DNA of 32,900 nt, from contig CAADHA010000083.1 in the NCBI GenBank assembly GCA_900696685.1, forward strand, positions 1 to 32,900. Direction: 5' to 3'. Shown here piece after piece: positions 6,874 to 16,200 of the stretch. The notes beneath the pieces were generated by a model. It saw only the letters and a program-made list of their open reading frames with translations. It ran no database searches and was not told the DNA's origin. Positions within the stretch are counted from its first letter, which is position 1. Each line of letters opens with the position of its first letter. The DNA is from an uncultured Planctomycetota bacterium (GTDB lineage Bacteria; Planctomycetota; Phycisphaerae; Phycisphaerales; UBA5793). The translations under genes were made by a program, and so were the position numbers.

Positions 6874-7764
6874 TCAGCCGCGGCGACGTCGGAAAGCCAC
6901 CAGGCCGGCGAGACCGAGCAGGACAACCGAACCGGGCGCTGGAATCACCAGGAAGTCGATGTAGCGCCCGCCTCCCGCATACACCTGTGTGCTTTGCTGG
7001 GAGTTGATGTCGTAGACCCAGGCGCCGCTGCTGTTGGTCCACATGACGTTGCCGTTGCCGAGCTGGTAGACTCCGCGCACGCCCGAGGCCGCGAAGGACG
7101 AGACAATCTCACCCGTGTTGTAGTTGAGCCAATAGACTCCGGAAGGCGAAGAGAATGCGCCCGCGAGAATGTTCCCGTCATGAGCGTAGTTCATCTGCTC
7201 GACGAAGTTGAGCGAAGTGCTGTTGTGGAAGGTCCCCTGCGAATTTCCGGCGAGATCGAACTCGTGGATGTCGTCGTTGGCGCTGCTCGACGAAACGAGC
7301 ATGCCCCGACCGTAAGCGAGCACGCCGAAGGGGCTGGGCGCCAGGCCGACGGTGCTGAAGGAGCCGAGACCGTTGCCGGAGGTGTCGTACATCACGACGG
7401 CATTCCCCGGCGCGCCGTTGGCCGTGCCGGCGTTGGTCACGTAGACGGTGCTGCCGATCAGGCCCATGCCGCGAATGTTGTCCAGCCCGCCGCTAATGGC
7501 CCCAAGCGACGTGCCGAAGAGGTCCCAGCGCGAAACCCGGTCCCCAGTCTGCTCCGACACCCAGATTTCGTTGCCGACCTGCAAGGCGTGAATCTGCGTG
7601 CCGCCGGCCAGTGCGAAATAGTTCGGGTTCACAACGGACCCGTTGTTCGGATCAAACAGGACCAAACGGTTGTTGGTTGAATCCGGCATCATGAGGTACT
7701 GCGCATTGGCGGCGCAGGCAAAGCCGGTCAGGACAGCAAAAGACAGAACCAGGCCACGAATCAT
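6874..7764 (-). CDS. PEP-CTERM secreted protein with a beta-propeller-like body
   Basis: The 296-residue protein starts at ATG 7764 behind GGAGGAG. Residues 1-21 are a signal peptide (ending ANA). The body has repeated beta-strand units of the NHL/SMP-30-like kind (NRLVLFDPNNG, EIWVSEQTGDRVSRWD, VYVTNAGTANG, GMLVSSSSANDDIHEFD, GNVMWTNSSGAWVYD). Residues about 274-296 are a PEP-CTERM sorting tail: a PAPGS variant of the PEP motif, a hydrophobic helix (VVLLGLAGLVAF) and an RRRR end. Known: such tails are cut by an exosortase during export in biofilm- or matrix-forming bacteria. No exosortase lies in this window. A close paralogue is immediately upstream at 7995-9149, identical at many positions but without this tail. 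Ligand and role are unknown. Confidence 0.85.
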   Translation of the reverse strand: MIRGLVLSFAVLTGFACAANAQYLMMPDSTNNRLVLFDPNNGSVVNPNYFALAGGTQIHALQVGNEIWVSEQTGDRVSRWDLFGTSLGAISGGLDNIRGMGLIGSTVYVTNAGTANGAPGNAVVMYDTSGNGLGSFSTVGLAPSPFGVLAYGRGMLVSSSSANDDIHEFDLAGNSQGTFHNSTSLNFVEQMNYAHDGNILAGAFSSPSGVYWLNYNTGEIVSSFAASGVRGVYQLGNGNVMWTNSSGAWVYDINSQQSTQVYAGGGRYIDFLVIPAPGSVVLLGLAGLVAFRRRRG

Positions 7765-7849
7765 CGTTTCTCCTCCTACTCCGAAGGTGCTTTCAAGCCA
7801 CGTGCCGGCGCAGCAAAGGCTGCCCCGGCAGCAAGATGCTACGTGGTAC

Positions 7850-7879
7850 AGTTTACATGAACCCCGCCAAAGGAGTCAA
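7850..7879 (-). promoter_or_regulatory. Candidate sigma70-type promoter of the PEP-CTERM gene
   Basis: The minus strand has TTGACT, an 18-base spacer and TAAACT, ending 85 bases before the ATG at 7764. This implies that the gene is transcribed separately from its paralogue. The rest of 7765-7994 shows no gene. Confidence 0.45.
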
Positions 7880-7994
7880 GCAGAATCTCGACTTTCGCGA
7901 CAATTGTGCGGCTGCCTTGCGTTTCCCGGAATGCCCGGATTACCCAGACACCCACCGCTCAACTGCGCGGCGTCAACTCCGGTTTGACTCGCGG

Positions 7995-9149
7995 TCATGG
8001 AATCTGCGCCATGTTGCTCGTGGCACAAGGGCTGCCCTCCGCGATGACCAGCTGCAGATACCTCCGGCACGCCGAAGTTCCTGCCTGCCCATTGACCGAC
8101 CCGTTGCCGTTTGGACCCGTGCCGATGGTGTTGACCAGGCGCAGTTGCTGCGGCCCCAGGCCGAGTTCAGTGCCGGCGCAGGGACCGCTGGAGATCGTGA
8201 AGTTGCCGAGGGCCGCGGCGAAGAGGATGCCCAGCTGACGGTTGGGCGGCGCGTTCGACCAGGTCAGCGTCAGTGTGCCCGGGCACTGCCCGGTCACGCG
8301 CAGGCTCGGTCCGGGCGGGACGAGATTGAGCACATCGAGGTAGCGGCCGCCGCCCGAGTAGACAAGCGTGCTCTGCAGGGAGTTCACGTCGTAGACCCAG
8401 GCGCCGCTGCTGTTGGTCCACATGATGTTGCCATTGCCCAGTTGGTGGACTCCGCGTGCGCCCGAGCCGGTAAAGGAACTGATGATGGCGCCCGTACTCG
8501 GATCGAGTTCGTATATGCCCGCGGGGGAGGAGAACGTCGCGGCAAGGACGTTGCCGTTGGCCGCATGGGCCATCTGTTCCACGAAGTTCAGCGTACCGCT
8601 GTTGTGAAAGGTCCCCTGAGAGGCGCCGTTGAGGTCGAAGCGGTGAATGTCGTCACTGCCGCTGCTGGATGAGACGAGCATGCCGCCCTGATGCCCGAGG
8701 ATGCCGAAGGGGCTGGGGGCAGTGCCGCTGGTGCTGAAGAAGCCCAGGCTGCCGCCCGACATGTCGAACATGACGACAGCGTTGCCCGGCGCCCCATTGG
8801 CCGTGCCCGCGTTGGTGACGTAGACACGGCCGTTGATCAGTCCCATGCCGCGGATGTTGTCCATCCCGCCGGTGACGGCGCCGAGTGAGTTTCCCGTCAG
8901 ATCCCAGCGCGAGACGCGGTCACCGACCTGCTCCGAAACCCATATCTCGTCGCCCACCTGCATCGCGTGAACGGGCGTGCCGCCGGTCAGGGCGAAGTAC
9001 GACTCGTTGATCACTGATCCGTCGAGCGGATCGAAGAGCACCACGCGGTTATTGGTCGAATCCGGCATCATGAGGTACTGAGCTTCAGCGCCTGCACCCA
9101 GGCAGAACGCGATCGCTGCAGCCGCAACAATGAAACGAAACTTGCTCAT
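7995..9149 (-). CDS. Secreted beta-propeller-like protein with a Cys-bearing C-terminal module
   Basis: The 384-residue product starts at ATG 9149, which has GGGAGGAG just upstream. The signal peptide ends AEA. Residues about 22-275 are a clear paralogue of the gene at 6874-7764, with near-identical blocks (QYLMMPDSTNNR, DRVSRWDL, TNAGTANGAPGNAVVM, WTNSSGAWVYD). Instead of a PEP-CTERM tail it carries about 100 residues with four Cys (GQCPGTLTLTW ... GPCAG ... SACRRYLQL ... SPCATSNMAQIP), a beta-rich module of a kind I recall at the ends of other planctomycete secreted proteins. This one should therefore stay soluble or bind elsewhere. The function is unknown. Confidence 0.83.
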   Translation of the reverse strand: MSKFRFIVAAAAIAFCLGAGAEAQYLMMPDSTNNRVVLFDPLDGSVINESYFALTGGTPVHAMQVGDEIWVSEQVGDRVSRWDLTGNSLGAVTGGMDNIRGMGLINGRVYVTNAGTANGAPGNAVVMFDMSGGSLGFFSTSGTAPSPFGILGHQGGMLVSSSSGSDDIHRFDLNGASQGTFHNSGTLNFVEQMAHAANGNVLAATFSSPAGIYELDPSTGAIISSFTGSGARGVHQLGNGNIMWTNSSGAWVYDVNSLQSTLVYSGGGRYLDVLNLVPPGPSLRVTGQCPGTLTLTWSNAPPNRQLGILFAAALGNFTISSGPCAGTELGLGPQQLRLVNTIGTGPNGNGSVNGQAGTSACRRYLQLVIAEGSPCATSNMAQIP

Positions 9150-9325
9150 CCTCACTCCTCCCTTGTTGACAATGCTTCGTTGCGACAGGACAGCCACGAG
9201 CCACCTGATGCGCGGCGGGGTACCGGCGCTGCTCCGAACCGGGTAGACATGGCCCTCCACAGGCCGATGATGCACCGCCTGCCCCAACGAGAATCTCATC
9301 GTGCCGTCCACGTTCTCGCCAATCG

Positions 9326-9353
9326 ATTATGCAAGCCGAAACGAGTCGGTCAA
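9326..9353 (-). promoter_or_regulatory. Candidate promoter of the Cys-module paralogue
   Basis: The minus strand has TTGACC, a 16-base spacer and CATAAT (five of six matches), about 175 bases before the ATG at 9149. A long leader is implied. Confidence 0.4.
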
Positions 9354-9593
9354 GCGCCAAGGGGCGAACACTTCTCGCCGATGGGCGGAAGTGAGGCGTT
9401 ACTTCCTGCAGGAGCCGGGTTCCACGAGGTGCCGATCAGCACGCTCGGTCTGTTGATTGCATGCAACTTCTCGTGCGGCGAGCCGCACCACCGAACCATG
9501 TGATCGATCGCGACGCCCCGTCCGCTCTTGCGCGGCTCGTTTTCTGCGAATTTGACGTCGCGCGCGCTTTTCAGCATCCTTCTACACTTGAAG

Positions 9594-9617
9594 GGCGGCA
9601 ATCTGAACTCGCCGCCC
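9594..9617 (+). promoter_or_regulatory. Leader hairpin just before the HAF gene ribosome site
   Basis: A perfect 7-bp stem (GGGCGGC/GCCGCCC, 10-base loop) ends two bases before the GGAGG that starts translation at 9634. It could modulate translation or protect the mRNA 5' end. Confidence 0.35.
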
Positions 9618-9633
9618 ACGGAGGTATTGATCC

Positions 9634-10686
9634 ATGCGTACCAGGAGTGTGACCTCGCTCGCCGCGGCCGCGGTCGTCGGCGCCGCACTCGTTGCCCCCG
9701 CGCCGGGGCAGGCTTTGTATGATGTTGAGGTCTTCGAGCCGCTGGCGAATCACCCATCGACCTTTGCCGCGGCGATGAGTGAGCGGGGCGTAGTCATCGG
9801 AAGCGCGGGTGAAGACCGTTACGACCCGCGCGTTGTCCCCATCGCCATCCACCGGGGCCGGGTCATCGAAGGCCCCAAGCCCAACGAATCGCTTAACTTC
9901 GTGCTGGGCATCGGCAGGGCCGACCTTGTTGTGGGAACTTCCTCCACCTTCCCCTATGTGTGGAAGCGCGGCGTGCCGCAGCGCCTCCGGGCCGTCGGCG
10001 GCACTCCGCAGGGATCCGCGACGGACGCGAACACGCGCGACGTGATCTGCGGCGAAGTGGTGCGCGACTACAGCGGGGCTCAGTATCCCGTGATCTGGCC
10101 CAATTCCGACGCGCGCGGACTCATGCTCCCCGCGCTGGGTAGCGCCCGGCGCGGCGCCGCCTTTGCCATCAACGAGAACAACCAGGTCGCCGGCGCCATC
10201 CACGACGTACCCGGCTACGACTTCGTGGCCGTCCGGTGGGACAGCCTCAATGCCCCGCCGCGCCCCCTCGGCGTGCTCCCGGGCGCGATGAACAGCGAAG
10301 GGTTGTGCATCAACAATCACGGCGACGTCGCCGGACGATCGTCATTCCCCGACTTCTCCATCAAGGCATTCATCTACCTCGAAGACCTGCGATCGATGGT
10401 CGCACTGGGCGACCTCGGCGGCGGATACAGTTTCGCGCACGGCATCAACGACTTACGCCAGGTCGTCGGCGAGTCGACCGTGCCGACGCGCGAGGTTCAC
10501 GGCTTTGTCTGGCAGGACGGCCTGATGCGCGATCTCAACGACCACATCCGCAACTCGAACCGCCCCTACCTCTACATCTCCAACGCCGTCGCGATCGACT
10601 CGACGGGCCGCATCGCCGCCGAGGTGCAGGTAAACGAGGGCTTCGGCACGGCCACGCGCATCGCGTTGCTCACCCCCGTGCCCTGA
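9634..10686 (+). CDS. Secreted HAF-repeat protein
   Basis: The 350-residue protein starts at an ATG behind GGAGG with a 9-base gap. The signal peptide is AAAAVVGAALVAPAPGQA. The body has repeats of the 'probable extracellular HAF' type, in which a short strand ends in a Gly-x-Val-Gly turn: AFAINENNQVAGA, GLCINNHGDVAGRS, AHGINDLRQVVGES, AVAIDSTGRIAAEV. These are alternated with His/Phe-Trp strands (AVRWDS, GFVWQDG). Known: such proteins are exported and common in Planctomycetes and other complex-matrix bacteria, with no assigned activity. No PEP-CTERM or anchor is present at the end. It is probably a beta-propeller. Confidence 0.82.
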   Translation: MRTRSVTSLAAAAVVGAALVAPAPGQALYDVEVFEPLANHPSTFAAAMSERGVVIGSAGEDRYDPRVVPIAIHRGRVIEGPKPNESLNFVLGIGRADLVVGTSSTFPYVWKRGVPQRLRAVGGTPQGSATDANTRDVICGEVVRDYSGAQYPVIWPNSDARGLMLPALGSARRGAAFAINENNQVAGAIHDVPGYDFVAVRWDSLNAPPRPLGVLPGAMNSEGLCINNHGDVAGRSSFPDFSIKAFIYLEDLRSMVALGDLGGGYSFAHGINDLRQVVGESTVPTREVHGFVWQDGLMRDLNDHIRNSNRPYLYISNAVAIDSTGRIAAEVQVNEGFGTATRIALLTPVP

Positions 10687-10750
10687 CGAGGTCTGCGGCG
10701 CGTAGACTTGCCGATCACTTCCCTTTTCACAGATCTTCGCGTCGCCGCCG

Positions 10751-11425
10751 ATGTCTCTGCGCCATCCCGTCATTGATCTCGTCTGCTTCGATCTCGGCGG
10801 GGTGCTGGTGCGCATCTGCCGGACATGGGAGGAGGCGTGCCGTCGCGCCGGACTCGACCTGCGCCGCAGTGAAGCGTGGGAACTCAACCGCCCGGCGAGG
10901 CAGGCGATCGCCGGCCTCCACGGCGTAGGCGGCATCGACTCCGAGTCCTACTTCCGCGAAGTGTCGCGCCTGATGGGCGGCCTCTACAGCCCCGAAGAAG
11001 TCCGCCGCGTCCATCACGCCTGGACGATCGAGGACTATCCCGGCGCGGCTGAAGTGCTCACGCGCCTCGGCGAAGCCGGCGTGCGCACCGCCTGCCTGTC
11101 GAACACGAATCACAGCCACTGGGTGCGGCTGGTGCACCACGACGGCGGCCGCGACCTGCCGGGGAAACCCGAATTTCCCGTTGTACGGCTCATCGGCGAA
11201 CACTTCGCCTCGCACCTGCTCGGAATCGCCAAGCCTGATCCGCTGATCTACGAGGCGTTCCAGCAGAAGACCGGGGTCGCGTCGGAGCGGATTCTCTTCT
11301 TCGATGATCTGGAGGAGAACATTGCAGCCGCGCAGCAGGCAGGCTGGACGGCCCGTCCCATCAACCCTGACGCCGACACTGCGGCCCAGATTACGTCGCA
11401 CCTGCGCGAGTTGTCGCTTCTGTGA
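10751..11425 (+). CDS. HAD-superfamily hydrolase, YihX-like
   Basis: This 224-residue cytoplasmic phosphatase-like protein has all four HAD motifs: I at Asp14 (CFDLGGVLV), II at Ser117 (CLSNTN), III at Lys161 (GIAKPDPLIYE) and IV at Asp185-Asp186 (FFDDLEEN). Motif I reads DxG rather than DxD, so the usual second Asp (general acid) is Gly. The same is seen in the YihX-like group (FDLGxV), which includes glucose-1-phosphatase. The helical cap between motifs I and II fits subfamily IA. The substrate cannot be told from sequence. No ribosome site is seen before the ATG. It is followed after 34 bases by the small membrane protein on the same strand. Confidence 0.88.
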   Translation: MSLRHPVIDLVCFDLGGVLVRICRTWEEACRRAGLDLRRSEAWELNRPARQAIAGLHGVGGIDSESYFREVSRLMGGLYSPEEVRRVHHAWTIEDYPGAAEVLTRLGEAGVRTACLSNTNHSHWVRLVHHDGGRDLPGKPEFPVVRLIGEHFASHLLGIAKPDPLIYEAFQQKTGVASERILFFDDLEENIAAAQQAGWTARPINPDADTAAQITSHLRELSLL

Positions 11426-11459
11426 GTCGAGTCGTCGCAGCCCGCCCCTACGATTCACC

Positions 11460-11987
11460 GTGGCCTTCGAGGTCTTCGAGCAAGGCGAAGAAGATGTGTC
11501 GGCGCCGCCGCGCGTCGCGGAGGAGCCGATCCGCCCCGCATGCCCCGGCGGTGGGTACGACCTCGCCGGCACGCTGGAGCGCGAGCCGCGGCGCTGCCCC
11601 GAGTGCGGGCGCGAGTGGACGCTCGATGAACTGGCCTTGCAGCACCTGGCGCGGCGGGATCGGACGGCCGCATCGATTCGCATGGCGGCGGTCATCGGGC
11701 CGGGCCTGGCGATCGGGTTTCTGCTGTGGCTGGGGCTGGTGTTCGGCCCGCCGATCACGTGGCTGGCGTGGCCGGCGGCGGGCGTGGCCACGGCGTTTTT
11801 CATCGCCGAGTGGGCCGGCGACGCCTACCGCCTCTCGTTCGCCCGCGCGCGCAGTCGCGCGAACCGGATTCTCTATATCGCATCGCGCACGGCCCTGCTT
11901 GTGGCGGCGAACGCGATCATCGTCGGCGGCGGAGGCTTCGTGCTCCTGATCGCCGTGACGTCCTGCGCGCGGGCGGGCGCCGGCTAG
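11460..11987 (+). CDS. Small membrane protein with a degenerate zinc ribbon
   Basis: The 175-residue product, read from GTG 11460, has an acidic N terminus, then Cys28 in CPGGGYDLAG and Cys46-Cys49 in CPECGREW, and then about three hydrophobic helices (IGPGLAIGFLLWLGLVF, WLAWPAAGVATAFFIA, ALLVAANAIIVGGGGFVLL). This resembles the 'CPxCGYDLxG...CPECG' zinc ribbon common in planctomycete membrane proteins, but the second Cys of the first pair is Gly31, leaving three ligands. The start is uncertain: the frame is open further upstream into the HAD gene, and GTG is chosen because it lies just after that gene's stop. The function is unknown. Confidence 0.65.
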   Translation: MAFEVFEQGEEDVSAPPRVAEEPIRPACPGGGYDLAGTLEREPRRCPECGREWTLDELALQHLARRDRTAASIRMAAVIGPGLAIGFLLWLGLVFGPPITWLAWPAAGVATAFFIAEWAGDAYRLSFARARSRANRILYIASRTALLVAANAIIVGGGGFVLLIAVTSCARAGAG

Positions 11988-12057
11988 GGGGAACCGCCGG
12001 TGTTTGCGTCGCTGTTCCCGCGAGGGGGTTGCGTCTAGTGTACCGCACGCCGCTGCC

Positions 12058-12073
12058 GCGCCGCCGGCGGCGC
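12058..12073. repeat. 16-base perfect palindrome before the Nif3 gene
   Basis: GCGCCGCC/GGCGGCGC ends three bases before the GGAGG ribosome site of the gene at 12090. It may fold in the mRNA leader. The rest of 11988-12089 shows nothing else. Confidence 0.5.
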
Positions 12074-12089
12074 TTCCGGAGGTGAAGCC

Positions 12090-13205
12090 GTGCCCTCGGC
12101 CGTGAAGGACTTTGAGAATGCGATGGAGTCGCTCGCGCCGCTGGCCTTTGCTGCGCCGTGGGACAACGTGGGCCTGCTCGTCGGTCGCCGCGAAGCGCCG
12201 ATCAGCCGCGTGATGCTCACAATCGACCTTACCGCCGCCGTTCTCGACGAAGCGGTCAGCCAGCGCATCGACCTTATCTGCACCTATCACCCGGTGATGT
12301 TCAAGGCGATCAAGCAGATCACCGGCAGCCGCGCCGACGGCGAAGTGCTCCTGCGCGCCATCAAGGCGGGCGTTTCGGTGTATTCGCCCCACACCGCCCT
12401 CGATGCCGCAGAAGGCGGGCTGACAGACTGGCTCGCCGACGCGGTCGGGCAGGGGTATCGGCGGCCGCTCGTCGTCAGCGAGTCGCTCCCGCCGACGCAG
12501 GAACTCAAGGTGGTCACCTTTGCGCCGGCGGACGTCATTGACCGCCTGAGAGACGTGATGGCCAGCGCCGGCGCGGGGCGCATCGGGCATTACGACCACT
12601 GTTCATTCGTTGCGTCGGGCACGGGCACCTTCCGAGGCGACGCCTCCACGCATCCCGCCGTCGGCGCCAAGGAGCGATTCGAGCGCGTCGAGGAGCAAAG
12701 GCTCGAGATGGTCTGCCCCGCGTCCTCCCTGCATGTGCTCATCTCGACTCTGAAGCAGTTTCATCCCTACGAAGCGCCGGCCATCGACGTCTACCCTCTG
12801 CGCGCCATTCCGCTCGCCAAAGTGGGCGGCGGCCGCAAGGTGGTCCTCGACCAGCCGGCCACGGTCGGCGACCTCGCGGATCGCCTCAAGAAGCACCTCG
12901 GCATCGACGCGGTCAAGTCAACGGACCCGGCCAAGACCGTGCGCCAGGTTGCGCTCGTGCCCGGCTCGGGCGGTGACTTCGTCGAGACGGCCCTCGCGCA
13001 GGAGTGCGACCTCTTCATCACGGGCGAGTTGACCTATCACGTCGCGTTGAGCGCGTGGACACGAGGCTGCGCCGTCATCCTCACAGGACACGCCAACAGC
13101 GAGCGCGGCTTCCTTCCCATCCTCGCCGGCCGGCTCGCCGAGCGCCTCGACGGCGTGGATGTCATCATGTCCCGCGCCGATCGCACGTTCTTTGAGATCC
13201 TCTGA
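12090..13205 (+). CDS. Nif3-family dinuclear metal-centre protein
   Basis: The 371-residue protein starts at GTG behind GGAGGTG. It has the Nif3/YbgI fold signatures: PWDNVGLLVG, a metal site with His67 (CTYHPVMF), His101 (YSPHTALD) and Asp105, and late ligands His334 and Glu338 (GHANSE). A family PII-like insert lies between (about 135-250: FAPADVIDRLRDVM ... HVLISTLKQFHPYEAP), as in the longer YqfO-type members. In most bacteria the first ligand pair is His-His; here it is Tyr66-His67. YHP together with YSPHTAxDAA is the pattern I recall from eukaryotic NIF3L1. The biochemical role of the family is not settled; 'GTP cyclohydrolase I type 2' is an annotation without firm support. Confidence 0.92.
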   Translation: MPSAVKDFENAMESLAPLAFAAPWDNVGLLVGRREAPISRVMLTIDLTAAVLDEAVSQRIDLICTYHPVMFKAIKQITGSRADGEVLLRAIKAGVSVYSPHTALDAAEGGLTDWLADAVGQGYRRPLVVSESLPPTQELKVVTFAPADVIDRLRDVMASAGAGRIGHYDHCSFVASGTGTFRGDASTHPAVGAKERFERVEEQRLEMVCPASSLHVLISTLKQFHPYEAPAIDVYPLRAIPLAKVGGGRKVVLDQPATVGDLADRLKKHLGIDAVKSTDPAKTVRQVALVPGSGGDFVETALAQECDLFITGELTYHVALSAWTRGCAVILTGHANSERGFLPILAGRLAERLDGVDVIMSRADRTFFEIL

Positions 13206-13234
13206 AACGCGAAGAGAGCACCCCACGTTTCACA

Positions 13235-13267
13235 GAGCCTCATTGTGGGCGTGGCGTGCCCAGGCTC
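13235..13267. terminator. Hairpin between convergent Nif3 and AsmA-like genes
   Basis: Nested stems GAGCCT/AGGCTC and GGGC/GCCC span the 60-base gap. The outer arm overlaps the AsmA-like stop codon. No T run follows on either strand, so this is a possible shared terminator only. A second inverted repeat (TGAAACG/CGTTTCA, 13203-13232) includes the Nif3 stop codon. Confidence 0.4.
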
Positions 13268-16200
13268 ACCGCCGCGGCCTGAAGATGTTGTCGAAAACGT
13301 TGTCGATCAGGTTCTCACCGATTCCTCTGAAGAACTCGTCGGCGACGCGCTGCGCGCCCTTCGGGTCGGGCTTGATCTCCGGCTTGTCGATCGGGCCCCG
13401 CACCACCAGATAGAACGGCACATTGACAGGAATGTCGGTGAGAAACGCCGGCGCAATCTTCGTCATGTCCGCGAACACGCTCTTCCACCCGATGAGCGGC
13501 ACCGAGGCGAGCAGGTCGAGGCGGCGCTTCACCAGGTCCACCTTCCCGCTCGTGGTGATCTCGAACGCCTGTGACTGCATGATGAACTTGTCGTATTCCA
13601 ACACGCCCTTGTTGATGCGGCCCGTGATCGGCGGAATCGTCGTCTCGACTCGATCAGGTTCGGACTGGTCGGTCTTGGGTTTCAACTGCCCGAGGAACTC
13701 GCCGAGAATCCCCTTGGTCGGCACGTAGAGTTGGCCGAGGTCAAGCGTGAACTGCCCACCGAGTTTCGACACGTCGCCGTCGAGGGGCAGCACGAGGCGT
13801 GAGGCGTTGAAGGCGATCGGCCCTGCCTTCTTGCGCACATCGTAGAGCAGCGGGTTGACGTTGCTCAGCAGCGTCGTGGACATTTCCGGAGTCACCTCGA
13901 GCGAGGCGCTGGCGGGATTCGCCGCTTCAACGACCAGCGTGTTGTCGCGCAGGTCGGCCTTCGGAACGGCGAGCGTGCCGTTGGCGGTGGTGATCGACGC
14001 GGACAACGTGCCGCCGTTTCGATGCGCTTCAGCGAGGTTGAGTTGCATGTCCATCGATGAGCCGACGGCCGCGACGAGTTGGCCGTCGAGCCTCGCCAGC
14101 GCATCGACAATGGCGACGGGCACGCCGCGCATCGTTCCGCTGAGGCTGTAGCGCCGATCTTCGGGTCGGGATGTGGCCGCCTTGACAAGGCCGCTCAGGT
14201 CGATGCCGCCCGCTGCGGGGCCCGCGCCGGTCTGAGTCGTGGACTTGAAGTTGAGCGCCATCCCTTCGGCGAGGCTCTTTCCGCTGATTTTGAGCAGGGT
14301 CTCGGCCAGCGAGATGTCCGTGCCGCCCTGCCGCAGCGCAAGCCGCGGCACGCTGACATCGGCATCAATCGAGAACAGGCGCGGGTCATACTCCTCGCCG
14401 CTCAGCGCCGCCAGCGGCAGCGAAATGCTGCGGATTGTGGCGCCGAGGTCGGCGTCTTCCCGCGCCGTCCAGAGGCGCGCCGCGTCCTTCGCCTCGATCG
14501 CGCCGGTCCACTTGTTGAGCAGTTGCCCGAGGCGCGCCTGCTCGACGCGGGTCTTCACCGTGCCGGGGGTGTTGACGATGAGCCGATCTTCCGCGATGCG
14601 CCCGGCAATGCGGCCTGAGGCGCGATCGAACTGGGCTGCGACGAGAAGATCGTCGGTGAGGCGCCCGCCGGCGTCGAGCACGGAGCCGACTTCCAGTGCG
14701 CCTTTGCCGCCAAGCCAGGCTGTCAGAACGCCTGATTCGAGGGCAAGTGTGCGTTCGAGGCTCGCGACATCAATCTGCTTGATCTCGATCCGGCCGCGCG
14801 ACTTCATCCAGTCGCCGCCGATCGTGTAGGACGCATCGGCGCTGATGCCGGCGACGGTGCTCAGGCCGTCGCTCAATTCGCCCGCAAGGATGTAACGTCC
14901 CGCGCTGCTGAGTCCCGCGGGCCAGTCGGCATCGAGTTGGACGTTGACGGCGGTGAGCAGACCGGGCACGCCCTTGAGGCCGGAGAAGACGGCGCGACGC
15001 GTCGATGCGTCGAGTTTCAGCGGCCAGTCGTTGAACTCCGCTCCGGCGGCCGACTGCGCCGGCGTCGCCAGGACGAATGTCAGATCAGCCGGCTCGGCGA
15101 GGACCGCAACGGGCTCGGAGCCGAGCAGGGCTGCCACGAGCGCCGGCGTGGCCCGCTGCGCGCCGCGCAACTCGAAGAGCGTCCGCTCATTCTGCATCGC
15201 ATAGGTCAACTGAGCGTCCGTGCGCTCGCCGCGCACCTTCGCGTTGGCCGACACGCCGCCGGCAAAGTGCATGGCGTTGAGCGTGAGAACCACGGGTCCG
15301 CCGAGCGCTTCGCTGACCACCTCGGCCTGCTCGCCGGACCATGCGGTGATGACTTCCAGCGGCACAGTGGTCTCCTCCGTCTCGACCGTCATTTGCCGCT
15401 TGTCCGCGTCAAATGCGGCGGCGACTTCCGCGCGGGCCCTGAGCGCCAGCGGTACGCCATCCTGCCGCAGCGAGGCCTTCACATCGACCGCGATTGTGTC
15501 ACGTGCCGACGCGGTACGGAAGTCGGCTGTGAACGTCTCGATGTCGTATCGCCTGGGCGGCAGCGCTTCCTCGCCCTCGGCGGGACTCGGCAAATAAGTT
15601 CCGCGAGCGTTCTGAAGCATGAGCGAGCCCTCAATCGCCGCTGCTGTCCACGACTCGGGACTCGATTCGCCCGGCATACTCATGCTCAGCGATGTCAGCC
15701 GCAGCGTGGCCCGCCCGCCCTCATCGAGTTGCATCTGCGGCGAAGACCTGGCGAGAAGCACGGCGAGACGATTGCGCATCGCAGGGGACACCGCCAGCGA
15801 TGCCTCGATCGGCTGGCCTTCGATCGATGCCACTCGACCCTCGGCCATCCGGAGTCTGGCGCTCGCCTGCACCTGCGGAGCGGAAAGCGCCGCGCCGATC
15901 ATGGTGGCGTTGCCCGCCCCGGCATCCGCCTCCGCCGTGAGTTCAGCCCGGGCCACCATCGGACCCGCCGCGTCGACGATCCACCCCTCCGCGCCGGCGA
16001 GCACATCGATGAGCGAAGTCGGCACATCCTGCGTGCGCACGGTGCCGGCAATCCCAAGTGTCTCACTCGACCACGCGCCGTCGGCCGTGAATGCGCGCAC
16101 CAGCGCGAGGTCCGCCTTGACGGGCGCGGTGATGGGCTGCGGCTGCCCCGCGAGTTGCGAAGTCACTGCGCCGCCCGCCTTGATTCGTATCTCTTTCGTC

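Larger units (their letters stand above)
9150..9633. other. Divergent intergenic region, regulatory only
   Basis: No gene is seen between the two divergent secreted-protein genes. Besides the minus-strand promoter at 9326-9353 it has a perfect inverted repeat at 9473-9488 (GTGCGGC, 2-base loop, GCCGCAC). It also has a weak plus-strand promoter (TTGACG at 9553, 17-base spacer, CATCCT) facing the HAF gene. Confidence 0.4.

Noticed and set aside
5717-7042. 441-codon minus-strand ORF spanning uppS, the gap and two other genes
   Set aside because: It overlaps three genes with clear starts and family or signal-peptide support, and its own sequence is not protein-like.
7836-8672. 278-codon plus-strand ORF across the paralogue pair
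   Set aside because: It is antisense to the Cys-module paralogue. Its sequence is low in recognisable structure.
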